Source: Phycisphaerales bacterium (lineage in GTDB: Bacteria > Planctomycetota > Phycisphaerae > Phycisphaerales > UBA1924). Taken from it: 14,738 nucleotides of DNA. Below, one piece after another: positions 1-6,399 of this stretch. Both the position numbers and the translations under genes were made by a program. The stretch covers positions 1-14,738 of the forward strand of contig JAUXUZ010000389.1 in NCBI GenBank assembly GCA_030680655.1. Reading direction: 5' to 3'. Each line of letters opens with the position of its first letter. Position 1 is the first letter of the stretch. The notes under the pieces were generated by a model that was given only the letters and a program-made list of their open reading frames with translations, searched no databases and had not been told where the DNA came from.

Positions 1-124
1 CAGGGCGGAGCAACCGGTGGCGCTCCTGGATCTCCTGCAGCTTGTACGCAGATCGCGCGGCGTACCCCTCGGCCTTGGCCCTCAGGAAGTACTCGTCGTG
101 CAGTTCGCGTTTCTTGGGGGGCAC
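1..124 (-). CDS. rlmE: 23S rRNA (uridine-2'-O-)methyltransferase RlmE/FtsJ, N-terminal fragment (cut by window edge)
   Basis: RlmE methylates the 2'-O of a uridine in the A-loop of 23S rRNA using S-adenosylmethionine. The minus-strand frame after the murQ stop translates to a short basic N-terminus followed by DEYFLRAKAEGYAARSAYKL, QEIQERHRLLRP. This is the typical FtsJ/RlmE opening (Asp-x-Tyr, Ala-Lys-x-x-Gly-Tyr, Arg-Ser-Ala-Tyr-Lys-Leu). Lys28 matches the first lysine of the family's catalytic K-D-K-E set. Only 41 codons are visible; the SAM-binding domain lies beyond base 1. The start is taken as GTG at 124-122. It is in frame with murQ, begins 24 bp after that stop, and has no good Shine-Dalgarno. 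The nearby ATG (132-130) is in another frame and soon hits a stop. Close same-strand spacing suggests co-transcription with murQ. The family call rests on a short segment. Confidence 0.75.
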   Translation of the reverse strand, partial: MPPKKRELHDEYFLRAKAEGYAARSAYKLQEIQERHRLLRP

Positions 125-148
125 GGGGGCATCGTATCGCCCAGCCGC

Positions 149-1150
149 TCAGCCGCCCGGCGTCACTCGGTCGAGCAGGTCCCCCAGCCGACCACGCACG
201 GTGTCGAGCTTGAGCTGGGCGGAATCCGCGTCCAGCCCCAGCTTGTGCATGGCAATGGCCAGCTTTGCCCGGCCGCCCGCTCTGTCGAGGAGTGCGAGCG
301 ACTCGTCTCGGCCCAGGCCCGTTACGGTGGCAATGACGCGTGCACCGCGGTCTCGCAGCTTGGCGTTGGTGGCCCGCAGGTCGACCATCAGGTTCTGGTA
401 GACCCGCCCGGAGCGCACCATGAGGCTGGTGCTGATGGCGTTCAAGGCCATCTTCGTCGCGCTGCCGGCCTTCATCCGCGTGCTGCCGGTGAGCACCTCG
501 GGCCCGGTCTGCAGCACGATGAGGTGATCGCAGTGGGGGGGCTTGGCAACCGGCGAGCAGGTCAGCAGGCCTGTCAGGCACCCCGGCGCGAGGTGCTTGG
601 CCACTTCCAGGCCGCCAACGGCATAGGGCGTTGTTCCGCCGGCCGCGATCGCCAGCACGCTGTCGCGGTCGTTCAGCCCGAGTGCGCGGAGCTCTCCCAT
701 TGCTCCGCGCGGATCGTCTTCCATGCCCTCGCTGCTCTTGCGCAGGGCGCTGTCGCCCCCGGCGATGATCCCGATGATTCGGTCGGTGCCTACGCAGAAC
801 GTCGGCGGCGTCTCGCTGGCATCGAGAACACCGAGGCGCCCGCTGGTGCCGGCCCCTAGGTAGATGAGGCGGCCCGCCGATTGCGGGTGCGTGAACTTGG
901 GCTCGATGGCCTCGACCAACGCCGCCAGTTGCCCACGGGCCGCCTGAAGGGCCGCCATTACCGCCAGGTCCTCAGCGAGGATCAAGTCGATACAGCCTCC
1001 GGCTGAAAGCCCGTGCAGCGCCATCGAAGCAGGATTTCGCTGCTCTGTGGCGATATGCCCGCGGTCGGGTGGAGGGGTGGCTGGGGCTGGCCCAACGCCA
1101 AGGGAGCACTCCGCTTTGCGAGAAGTGACGGGTTCGTCGGCCTGTGGCAT
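149..1150 (-). CDS. murQ: N-acetylmuramic acid 6-phosphate etherase MurQ
   Basis: MurQ is a cytoplasmic enzyme of peptidoglycan recycling. It cleaves the lactyl ether of N-acetylmuramate 6-phosphate to GlcNAc 6-phosphate and D-lactate. The 333-residue product has the family marker TEQRNP (35-40) and a SIS-type sugar-phosphate domain with LGAGTSGRLGVLDASE (98-113). Other conserved blocks are IIAGG (128-132), EGMEDD (141-146), and GPEVLTGSTRMKAG (216-229) leading into the NLMVD block. Glu113 and Glu144 keep the 31-residue spacing of the catalytic pair Glu83/Glu114 of E. coli MurQ. About 30 N-terminal residues precede the conserved core. The ATG at 1150-1148 is used because no later start would keep TEQRNP. 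The gene diverges from the redoxin gene across 119 bp and is followed by rlmE. Etherase function is well supported; the exact start is less certain. Confidence 0.95.
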   Translation of the reverse strand: MPQADEPVTSRKAECSLGVGPAPATPPPDRGHIATEQRNPASMALHGLSAGGCIDLILAEDLAVMAALQAARGQLAALVEAIEPKFTHPQSAGRLIYLGAGTSGRLGVLDASETPPTFCVGTDRIIGIIAGGDSALRKSSEGMEDDPRGAMGELRALGLNDRDSVLAIAAGGTTPYAVGGLEVAKHLAPGCLTGLLTCSPVAKPPHCDHLIVLQTGPEVLTGSTRMKAGSATKMALNAISTSLMVRSGRVYQNLMVDLRATNAKLRDRGARVIATVTGLGRDESLALLDRAGGRAKLAIAMHKLGLDADSAQLKLDTVRGRLGDLLDRVTPGG

Positions 1151-1269
1151 CGTCTGATCCTAGTGGCCCGTTGCTCCTGTTCGCGCGGGCCTTGGGATAC
1201 CCCCAAACCCGGTGATCCTCACCCCCGTACTATTGACCTGTCCGATCCAACCTCAAACTGGAGCCAAAC
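1151..1269. promoter_or_regulatory. Divergent intergenic region between murQ and the redoxin gene
   Basis: These 119 bp separate two divergent starts, so both promoters should lie here. A TACTAT hexamer at 1228-1233 could be a -10 element for the rightward gene, but no convincing -35 sits 16-18 bp before it. A short hairpin (TTGGG 1192-1196 paired with CCCAA 1202-1206) lies between the genes. The rightward gene has GGAG at 1260-1263, six bases before its ATG. No operator was recognised. Confidence 0.3.
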
Positions 1270-2463
1270 ATGAAGTACCTCGCACCACTGTCCCTCGTCG
1301 CTGCCGCGTTGCTCGCCGCCCCCGTATGGGCTCAGGAAGCCGCCCCCGACGCGCCCAAGCAGATCCAGCCCGTTCCCACGGCTGAGAAGCAGCCCCCGGC
1401 GAAGAAGGAAACCGCGGACAAGAAAGTGCTCGCCGTGGGCGATGCTGCGCCGGCGATCAGTGTTGAGGCGTGGGTGAAGGGCGAGCCCGTCAAGTCGTAC
1501 GAGAAGGGCAAGGTCTACGTCGTCGAGTTCTGGGCGACCTGGTGTGGCCCGTGCGTGGCCGCCTTCCCGCACCTCTCAGAGATGCAGGCCAAGTTTAAGG
1601 ACAAGGTGACGTTCATCGGCGCCAACATCTGGGAGCGCCCGTACAACAGCGAGACGCTCGACAAGGTGAAGAAGTTTGTTGCCGATCAGGGCGACAAGAT
1701 GGCGTACACGGTGGCCTTTGACGGCAAAGCCGCCGAGATGGACACCGCGTTCATGAAGGCCGCGGGGCGCAACGGCATCCCCAGCGCGTTCATCGTTGAC
1801 AAGGAAGGCAAGATCGCCTGGATGGGGCACCCGATGTCCATGGACAAGGTGCTCGACGAGGTTGTTGCGGGCACGTACGACGTGAAGGCCGCGGCCGCGA
1901 AGGAGAAGGCCGCCAAGGACGCGGCCGGCAAGTTCACCGAGCTCACCGCCAAGGTCAACAAGGCCGCGCGTGCCGAGAAGTGGGACGAGGCCGTCGCGGC
2001 GCTTGACGAGCTTGTCAAGATCGACTCCGAGCGGGCGGGCATGCACCTGCTCAAGAAGTTCAACCTCCTGGCCAACGGCAAGAACGACTACGCCGCCGCG
2101 TATGCGATGAAGGACGCGATGCTGGCCGAGAAGTCGATCAGCGAGAACAGCCAGATGCTCAACCAGATCGCCTGGGGCATCGTTGATCCCGCGGGCGACG
2201 TCCCGGCGAAGGACCGCAACCTCGACTTCGCGATGGCGTTTGCCGTGAAAGCGAACGAGCTGACCAAGGGCGAGAACGCCGCCATCCTCGACACGGTTGC
2301 GCGGGTCTACTGGGACAAGGGCGATCGCACCACGGCGATCGAGCTGCAGGAGAAGGCCGTCAAGGCGTGCGACAATGACGCCGAAGCGAACGACGACATG
2401 AAGAGCGAGATCAAGGCCACGCTCGAGACGTACAAGAAAGAGAACGCCAAGTCGGGCGTGTGA
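1270..2463 (+). CDS. Exported TlpA-like thioredoxin-fold protein with helical (TPR-like) C-terminal domain
   Basis: This is a predicted periplasmic thiol-disulfide oxidoreductase of 397 residues. A signal peptide spans about residues 1-21 (Lys2, hydrophobic core, Val-Trp-Ala before Gln22). A Pro/Lys-rich linker follows, then a TlpA/redoxin domain at about 55-200. The domain shows FWATWCGPC (87-95, catalytic Cys92 and Cys95) and the cis-proline in GIPSAF (Pro171). Residues 205-395 are Ala/Lys/Glu-rich helices with TPR-like spacing; this part is less conserved and its role is unknown. The start has GGAG six bases upstream. The gene ends 30 bp before an intrinsic terminator, so it is probably monocistronic. 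It lies near, but on the opposite strand to, the DUF1573/rhodanese/MauE set, which fits an envelope thiol role by inference. The reducing partner and substrate cannot be read from the sequence. Confidence 0.88.
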   Translation: MKYLAPLSLVAAALLAAPVWAQEAAPDAPKQIQPVPTAEKQPPAKKETADKKVLAVGDAAPAISVEAWVKGEPVKSYEKGKVYVVEFWATWCGPCVAAFPHLSEMQAKFKDKVTFIGANIWERPYNSETLDKVKKFVADQGDKMAYTVAFDGKAAEMDTAFMKAAGRNGIPSAFIVDKEGKIAWMGHPMSMDKVLDEVVAGTYDVKAAAAKEKAAKDAAGKFTELTAKVNKAARAEKWDEAVAALDELVKIDSERAGMHLLKKFNLLANGKNDYAAAYAMKDAMLAEKSISENSQMLNQIAWGIVDPAGDVPAKDRNLDFAMAFAVKANELTKGENAAILDTVARVYWDKGDRTTAIELQEKAVKACDNDAEANDDMKSEIKATLETYKKENAKSGV

Positions 2464-2492
2464 TCGCGGTGTTTTCAGCCGATTGAACGACC

Positions 2493-2521
2493 AAGGCCCG
2501 GGTGCAAGCCCGGGCTTTTTT
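2493..2521 (+). terminator. Rho-independent terminator of the redoxin gene
   Basis: A perfect 7-bp GC stem (GCCCGGG 2496-2502 with CCCGGGC 2509-2515) encloses a 6-base loop. It is flanked by A/G on the left and six T's at 2516-2521, which also extend the stem by A-U and G-U pairs. It begins 30 bp after the redoxin stop. The TAA of the convergent gene (2522-2520) overlaps the T tract. Read on the minus strand the hairpin has no good U tract, so it should act mainly rightward. Confidence 0.9.
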
Positions 2522-3191
2522 ATTCCCGTCGCTTGCGGAGCAGCAGCAGGCAGCCCGGCGAGAACGCGGCGAGCGTGCCCGGAACCGGGAGCGCGATGAT
2601 GTTGTCGATCCCGACCGAGGATGTGAAGTTGGTGCCAACGGGCGAGGGCGTGATCGAGTGGAGGATCCTCAGCTGGGTGACCCACTGCATCGCCGTTTCC
2701 CAGTCGTACGCGTTGCCCACGCGCGTCATGGTCGCCGGGGTGATCGTGAAGACCGCGCGGTGCCACTGGCCGTCGGCGGGCACAAGGAACGCATCTGTGC
2801 ACCAGCCGGGTTGGCCCTGGCCGGCCGAGGTGAGGAATCCGAGGCGCATGTAGAGCGTGCGGTTCTGCGGGTCGAAGTTCCGGAAGTCCATCTCGATGCG
2901 CGTGATCCCTGCGGTGAGCCACAGGCCCGTCCACTCGCTTGAGTTGTTGAAGACCGTGAGCTTGCCACCGGCACCGGAGCCGTCGCTGGTCACGCGCAGG
3001 TAAGGATCGCTCGGGCCGGCCGGACCGCCGAGCATGATCACCGGGTCGGTCGTTACCACACCGTTTGACCACTGGTCAGCGTCGAAGTTGTTGAAGTTGG
3101 AACTGCTGCCAATGGCGATGTCCGCCAGGCCACTCATGCACGGAAAGACGCACGCGGCCGAGGCCGCCAGCAAAGAGAACAGCTTTGACAT
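2520..3191 (-). CDS. Secreted protein with PEP-CTERM-like sorting tail, function unknown
   Basis: The 223-residue exported protein has a signal peptide (MSKLFSLLAASAACVFPCMS, cleavage probably after GLA at 21-23). A Ser/Gly/Asn-rich body of probable beta-sandwich character follows (IEMDFRNFDPQNRTLYMRLG at 99-118 and FLVPADGQWHRAVFTI at 135-150). This resembles carbohydrate-binding-type jelly rolls, but no specific family was recognised. The C-terminus (202-223) is a PVPG motif, a hydrophobic stretch ending in four leucines, and RKRRE. This is the architecture of PEP-CTERM exosortase signals, with Val in place of the usual Glu. Known PEP-CTERM proteins are processed at the membrane by exosortase; that this one is processed is an inference. 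The ATG at 3191 is chosen over TTG at 3194 because GGAG lies six bases before it. A GC hairpin sits in its leader. Confidence 0.75.
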   Translation of the reverse strand: MSKLFSLLAASAACVFPCMSGLADIAIGSSSNFNNFDADQWSNGVVTTDPVIMLGGPAGPSDPYLRVTSDGSGAGGKLTVFNNSSEWTGLWLTAGITRIEMDFRNFDPQNRTLYMRLGFLTSAGQGQPGWCTDAFLVPADGQWHRAVFTITPATMTRVGNAYDWETAMQWVTQLRILHSITPSPVGTNFTSSVGIDNIIALPVPGTLAAFSPGCLLLLRKRRE

Positions 3192-3197
3192 CAAGTA

Positions 3198-3201
3198 CTC
3201 C
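3198..3201 (-). promoter_or_regulatory. Shine-Dalgarno GGAG deciding the PEP-CTERM gene start
   Basis: On the minus strand GGAG lies six bases before the ATG at 3191 but only three before the in-frame TTG at 3194. Translation therefore most likely starts at the ATG. Confidence 0.6.
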
Positions 3202-3210
3202 GATCAACGA

Positions 3211-3229
3211 CCCCCGCGGAGGGCGGGGG
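3211..3229 (-). other. GC-rich stem-loop upstream of the PEP-CTERM gene
   Basis: CCCCCGC (3211-3217) and GCGGGGG (3223-3229) form a perfect all-GC 7-bp stem with a 5-base loop. It lies about nine bases upstream of the GGAG of the minus-strand secreted-protein gene and about 90 bases beyond the stop of the MauE-like gene. No U run follows it. It could be leader structure affecting translation, or a weak or factor-dependent terminator for the upstream set. Confidence 0.5.
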
Positions 3230-3317
3230 CGGGACGCGACAGGAGAACATACACCATGTTCCGGTTCGGGGCCAGCGAAATGCACGGGCTGGATGACCGC
3301 GGCGTTCGGTCAGAGGG

Positions 3318-3845
3318 TCAATCGGCCTTGGTCGCGCAACACCGCAGCCGATTGTCCACCGCCATGATCCCCGGGCCGGCGAGCACGATCAGCAGCCCGG
3401 CCGCCGCCATCACCGAGTTGCGGATCAGGTGGCACCAACCCATGGGCTCGTCTCCGCAGAAGAGCTTGAGCGCCCCGAAGCAGCCGCACTTGACGTCAAG
3501 CCCGCGCAGCATGACCGAGGCGATGCCGACGATAAATGCGCCCATCATCGCCATGATGAGCACGGCCGCTCCGCGTGCCCAGAGTCCGAGCACCAGCAGG
3601 AGCCCGCTGAGCAGCTCAGCCCATGGCACCACCCGCGCGAGCACTTGGAGGAGGGGCTCGCTGAGCCCGAGGTCAAACGCCTTGACCGATGCGTACGAGA
3701 AATCGCCGTTGGTGAGCTTCATGTACCCGGCGAGGACAAAGAGCCCTCCCAGCACAAGGCGCACAACGGTCGGGACGCCGCCGCAGAGGCTGAGCCCGCA
3801 CGCCCCGCCTCCGGGAACGCATGCTTTGCCGTTGGTGCCGCTCAC
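3318..3845 (-). CDS. MauE/DoxX-like four-helix membrane protein
   Basis: The 175-residue inner-membrane protein has about four hydrophobic helices, near residues 25-42, 72-90, 94-112 and 143-161. Features typical of the MauE/DoxX group are the GLFVLAGYMKL first helix, PWAELLSGLLLVLGL, and the LDVKCGCFG motif (117-124, Cys120 and Cys122) followed by a Trp and IRN before the last helix. MauE proteins are linked to disulfide handling or maturation of exported cysteine proteins; the substrate here is unknown. The N-terminus has three cysteines before the first helix and the tail ends in a Cys-Cys pair. The GTG start overlaps the rhodanese stop by four bases (GTGA), implying translational coupling. 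It is the last gene of the three-gene set. Family membership is fairly secure; function is inferred. Confidence 0.82.
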   Translation of the reverse strand: MSGTNGKACVPGGGACGLSLCGGVPTVVRLVLGGLFVLAGYMKLTNGDFSYASVKAFDLGLSEPLLQVLARVVPWAELLSGLLLVLGLWARGAAVLIMAMMGAFIVGIASVMLRGLDVKCGCFGALKLFCGDEPMGWCHLIRNSVMAAAGLLIVLAGPGIMAVDNRLRCCATKAD

Positions 3846-4414
3846 TTCTCCACCGCCTCTCCGGCCTGGGTCCAGCCGGTGAAGCCGTCGTCGTAGACGT
3901 ACGTCTGGGAGAATCCAAGGTCTTTCAGGCGCATCGCGACCATCTTCGAGGCGTCGCAGTTTCCTCCGCCACAGTAAACGACGATCGGGAGGTCTCGGCT
4001 GAGGCGCTGGAGCACGGCGTCGGGGATCTTGCCGTAGAACTCACCCGGGGGGAGGTTCAACGCGCCGCCGATGCGTCCCTGGGCAAACTCGGCGGGCTCC
4101 CGGGCATCGACGACCTGCAGCGGGAGTGGGCCTGCCAATAGTTCCTTGAAGCGGGCGAGGGTGACCATGCGTTCGTCGTGGGGCGCGACCGGTGGCGTGG
4201 TCGCGGTGGCTGGCGTGACCGCCGTAGTCGCCGGTTGAACCTGCGTCGGTTGACCGCCGCCGTTGGCGACGGGGATAGGGACCGGCGCGGGGAGCGCAGG
4301 CTTCTGGCTGTCCCAGGTGTTCACCGGGCGCACGAACGCATGGAGCGTGCCAACCACCAGCGCGAGCACGCCGATGGTTGCCCCCTGCAGGATTGCCCTT
4401 GTGACGGTGTTCAT
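3842..4414 (-). CDS. Membrane-anchored rhodanese-like domain protein
   Basis: The protein has 190 residues. One N-terminal hydrophobic segment (about 8-27) is a signal anchor. A Pro/Thr/Ala-rich linker (about 38-78) leads to a single rhodanese domain (80-190). The domain has the VVDAREPAEF block (101-110), RIGGALNLPP, and an active-site loop YCGGGNCDAS with Cys148 as the expected persulfide-carrying residue. Single-domain rhodaneses move sulfane sulfur between thiols. The loop keeps the nucleophile but has a second Cys (153) where many family members carry Arg. The domain probably lies outside the cytoplasm, inferred from the anchor and long linker. The ATG at 4414 starts two bases after the DUF1573 stop. 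The longer in-frame TTG at 4495 would overlap that gene by about 80 bp and lacks support. Confidence 0.87.
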   Translation of the reverse strand: MNTVTRAILQGATIGVLALVVGTLHAFVRPVNTWDSQKPALPAPVPIPVANGGGQPTQVQPATTAVTPATATTPPVAPHDERMVTLARFKELLAGPLPLQVVDAREPAEFAQGRIGGALNLPPGEFYGKIPDAVLQRLSRDLPIVVYCGGGNCDASKMVAMRLKDLGFSQTYVYDDGFTGWTQAGEAVEK

Positions 4415-4416
4415 GT

Positions 4417-5601
4417 CTACTGCTTCACGGGCTGCACTTTCGGCGCCATGACCGGCGAGCCCATCCCGGGCGTCGGGCCCATCGGCCCGCGCCAAAGGCC
4501 CATCAGCGGAACGGTGAACTCCTCCATGCCGCTCACGTTCGTCCGCACGCGCACCGAGCCGCGCACTTCGGTCACGGTGGCCGGTGCCAGGCCGCTCGCC
4601 CTCACCCGGTAGACGTTCCGCACGCCCGGCTGCGCAGGGGAACCCGGCTGAACGTCGAGAACGACCTTCATCTCAGCGGGGCAATCGATCGGCTCGACGG
4701 AGTAGATCTCAAAGGCGCTTCCGGTCCTGGAATTGACGGTGATCTCCGACGTCCACGGCTGCTTGCCCGCGCTCATGCTCACGAACATGCGCTCGGGGAC
4801 GGGCATCAGCTCGCCCACGACGCGCCCGGCGAGAGAAACGGTGTAGGTGGGGTTCTTCGGGTCGTTGGTCGTGATGACCAGCCCGGTGCTGTAGGTGCCG
4901 ATGCTCGCGTCGTCGTTGAAGTACGTCTTGAAGCGCACGCGGTCAACAGTTGCACCGTCCATCTCGACCTTGTCCGCGGGGAGCTGCTCAACCTTGAAGC
5001 GCGGGTCGTTCATCGTGAAGCCCGTCACATGGAAGCCCTCCATGCGGCTCATGATGCTCAGCTCCTGGGTCTTTCCCTCGTGGAGCTTCAGGTCTCCAAA
5101 CCAGACGCTCGACGGCTCGACCATCAGCCGGGGGCGCACGAGCGCCTTGAGGTGAAGCTCAACATTCGGCGATGGCGTGTAGTCGGTCTCGAGCGTGATC
5201 GTCTTCAGCTCCAGGCCGCGCTTGCCCTTGGGGTCGTACGTCACCTCGATCGCCGCCTCCTCCCCCGGAGGCAGCACCTGCTTTGTCGGGGCGCCCACCG
5301 CGCAGCCGCAGCTGGTCTTGGTGTTGACGATCTTGACCGTCTGGTTGCTGGTGTTCTTGAAGTGGAACGAGAACTTGACGGGTGCCTCGTCGCTGATTGC
5401 GCCCCAGTCGTGCACCATGGTGACAAACTCGAACGCGCCACCCCGGTTGGTGTTCTCAAGGGCCGGCTTCGCGTTGATCGGCTCCATCCCGCCGGGCAGC
5501 TTGCCGGGGGCCGGATCGCTTGCCGGTGGCTGCGCCAGGGCGCTACCGGCCATCAGCACCAACCATGCCGCACACACCACGCTCGTCTTTGCAAAGGCCA
5601 T
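4417..5601 (-). CDS. DUF1573 domain-containing exported protein
   Basis: The 394-residue exported protein has a signal peptide (about 1-23, ending Ala-Leu-Ala before Gln24). The DUF1573 domain spans about 56-155 and includes HDWGAISDEAPVKFSFHFKN (64-83), the hallmark TSCGC (96-100) and a Pro-Gly-Glu turn. Two more Ig-like beta-sandwich units appear to follow (about 160-265 and 270-375), then a Pro/Met-rich tail. DUF1573 proteins are abundant in Bacteroidetes and Planctomycetes and have no settled biochemical role; the CGC motif suggests a thiol or metal function. A good AGGAG (5608-5612) lies six bases before the ATG. It is first in the set with the rhodanese and MauE-like genes, and diverges from the sigma-factor gene. 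Identification of the family is strong; function is unknown. Confidence 0.9.
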   Translation of the reverse strand: MAFAKTSVVCAAWLVLMAGSALAQPPASDPAPGKLPGGMEPINAKPALENTNRGGAFEFVTMVHDWGAISDEAPVKFSFHFKNTSNQTVKIVNTKTSCGCAVGAPTKQVLPPGEEAAIEVTYDPKGKRGLELKTITLETDYTPSPNVELHLKALVRPRLMVEPSSVWFGDLKLHEGKTQELSIMSRMEGFHVTGFTMNDPRFKVEQLPADKVEMDGATVDRVRFKTYFNDDASIGTYSTGLVITTNDPKNPTYTVSLAGRVVGELMPVPERMFVSMSAGKQPWTSEITVNSRTGSAFEIYSVEPIDCPAEMKVVLDVQPGSPAQPGVRNVYRVRASGLAPATVTEVRGSVRVRTNVSGMEEFTVPLMGLWRGPMGPTPGMGSPVMAPKVQPVKQ

Positions 5602-5808
5602 CGACTGCTCCTGAAATTCTGGTTCCTGCCGACAGAGACTCGCCCCCGCCCGACATCGGTTCTGGCAGGGTCCAACAGTAGTCGGCTTTCAAGGGGGTTC
5701 TTGCCGCTGGGCCGACGTGCGCTCGGCGGATGTGCCGAATTCCCGGACCTGTCGAGCGCACGCCGATGTGGGGGCAACAATCCCCGAACCCTCGATCCCT
5801 CCGACTAC
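5602..5808. promoter_or_regulatory. Divergent regulatory region between DUF1573 operon and sigma-factor gene
   Basis: This 207-bp gap between two divergent starts must hold the promoters of both transcripts. It contains the DUF1573 ribosome site (5608-5612) and a perfect 10-bp inverted repeat (listed separately). No confident -35/-10 pair was found. TTGAAA occurs on the minus strand around 5688 but no good -10 lies at 17 bp. No small ORF or RNA gene is evident. Confidence 0.5.
5716..5762. repeat. Perfect 10-bp inverted repeat, possible operator
   Basis: CGTGCGCTCG (5716-5725) is repeated inverted as CGAGCGCACG (5753-5762), with 27 bases between. Extending the comparison outward keeps about 14 of 18 positions matching. 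It sits 46 bp before the proposed sigma-factor start and about 115 bp before the DUF1573 start. That is a plausible site for a dimeric regulator, or a stem in the sigma-factor leader. Confidence 0.5.
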
Positions 5809-6399
5809 GTGCTTCTTCTGACGAACCACCCTTCCACACCACAGGCGTTCGCTGCCGCTCATGCCGCACTCGCGGCCTGGGTGAAGCGCAGGCTGACCGA
5901 ATTGACAGCCGACCCGCACGCCGGAGAGGACCTGTCGCAGCGGACCTGGCTGGCGGTCTGGGAGGCCGTAAGGGACGGCCGGTACGACCCTCAACGGGCG
6001 GCGATGACAACGTACGTCTACGCGGTCAGTCAGAACGTCTTTCGGAATTGGGCACGCTCGCGGGCGACCTCTGCCAGTCACGCTCCGGCGATCGCTGCCG
6101 AGCGGGCCACCGGGGCCGCGCCCCGGGTCGATCCGATTGAAGAGGCGGAGGTCATCGACGAGTTGCGGCGGGCGCTTCGCGACGGGGCCCCCGGGCTCAC
6201 CGCTGGCCAGTTGCAGGCTCTGCAGCTGCTTTCTTTGGGCCTGACGGATCGCGAACTGGCAAGGGCGCTGGCGGTTGCGCCCAGCACGGCCCACGCGCGC
6301 AAGCGGGAAGCGCTTGATGCGCTACGGGATCACATCGAGCGTCGCTTTTTCACCGAGCGCCCGGCCTCGGTGCGCAAAGAACAGGCAGAGCAACCATGA
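5809..6399 (+). CDS. RNA polymerase sigma factor, sigma-70 family, ECF-like
   Basis: The 196-residue protein has a sigma region-2 segment at about 12-85. This holds the helical EDLSQRTWLAVWEAV (40-54), then TTYVYAVSQNVFRNWARSR (67-85), the usual end of region 2. Region 4 is at about 130-176, with LTAGQLQALQLLSLGLTDRE then LARALAVAPSTAHARKREAL, a clear helix-turn-helix. It would direct core polymerase to a dedicated promoter set. No ATG lies in this frame upstream except within the opposing DUF1573 gene, so GTG at 5809 is proposed. It lacks a clear Shine-Dalgarno, and the start could be a few codons off. The stop overlaps the next gene by four bases (ATGA), the usual arrangement of an ECF factor and its regulator. 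It may act on its own region and on the divergent DUF1573 operon (inference). Confidence 0.85.
   Translation: MLLLTNHPSTPQAFAAAHAALAAWVKRRLTELTADPHAGEDLSQRTWLAVWEAVRDGRYDPQRAAMTTYVYAVSQNVFRNWARSRATSASHAPAIAAERATGAAPRVDPIEEAEVIDELRRALRDGAPGLTAGQLQALQLLSLGLTDRELARALAVAPSTAHARKREALDALRDHIERRFFTERPASVRKEQAEQP

Noticed and set aside
17..859. Plus-strand open frame opposite murQ
   Set aside because: MurQ motifs on the minus strand are unambiguous, and the plus-strand product has no recognisable features and no ribosome site.
1576..3072. Minus-strand 498-codon frame across the redoxin gene and PEP-CTERM gene
   Set aside because: It crosses a clear intrinsic terminator and lies antisense to the redoxin gene and out of frame with the secreted-protein gene. 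The translation is Arg/His-rich shadow sequence.
4415..4495. Longer rhodanese start (TTG at 4495)
   Set aside because: It overlaps the DUF1573 coding sequence by about 80 bp and adds a charged segment before the signal anchor. The ATG at 4414, two bases after the DUF1573 stop, is the normal operon arrangement.
5599..5632. ECF-like GGAAC...GTC promoter just before the DUF1573 start
   Set aside because: GGAAC is followed 16 bases later by GTC on the minus strand, but the spacer contains the AGGAG ribosome site and transcription would begin after the ATG, so it cannot express this gene from that start.
5029..5808. Upstream extension of the sigma-factor frame to an ATG at 5029
   Set aside because: It would lie antisense to most of the DUF1573 gene and add 260 residues unlike any sigma region. 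The sigma domains begin after 5809.
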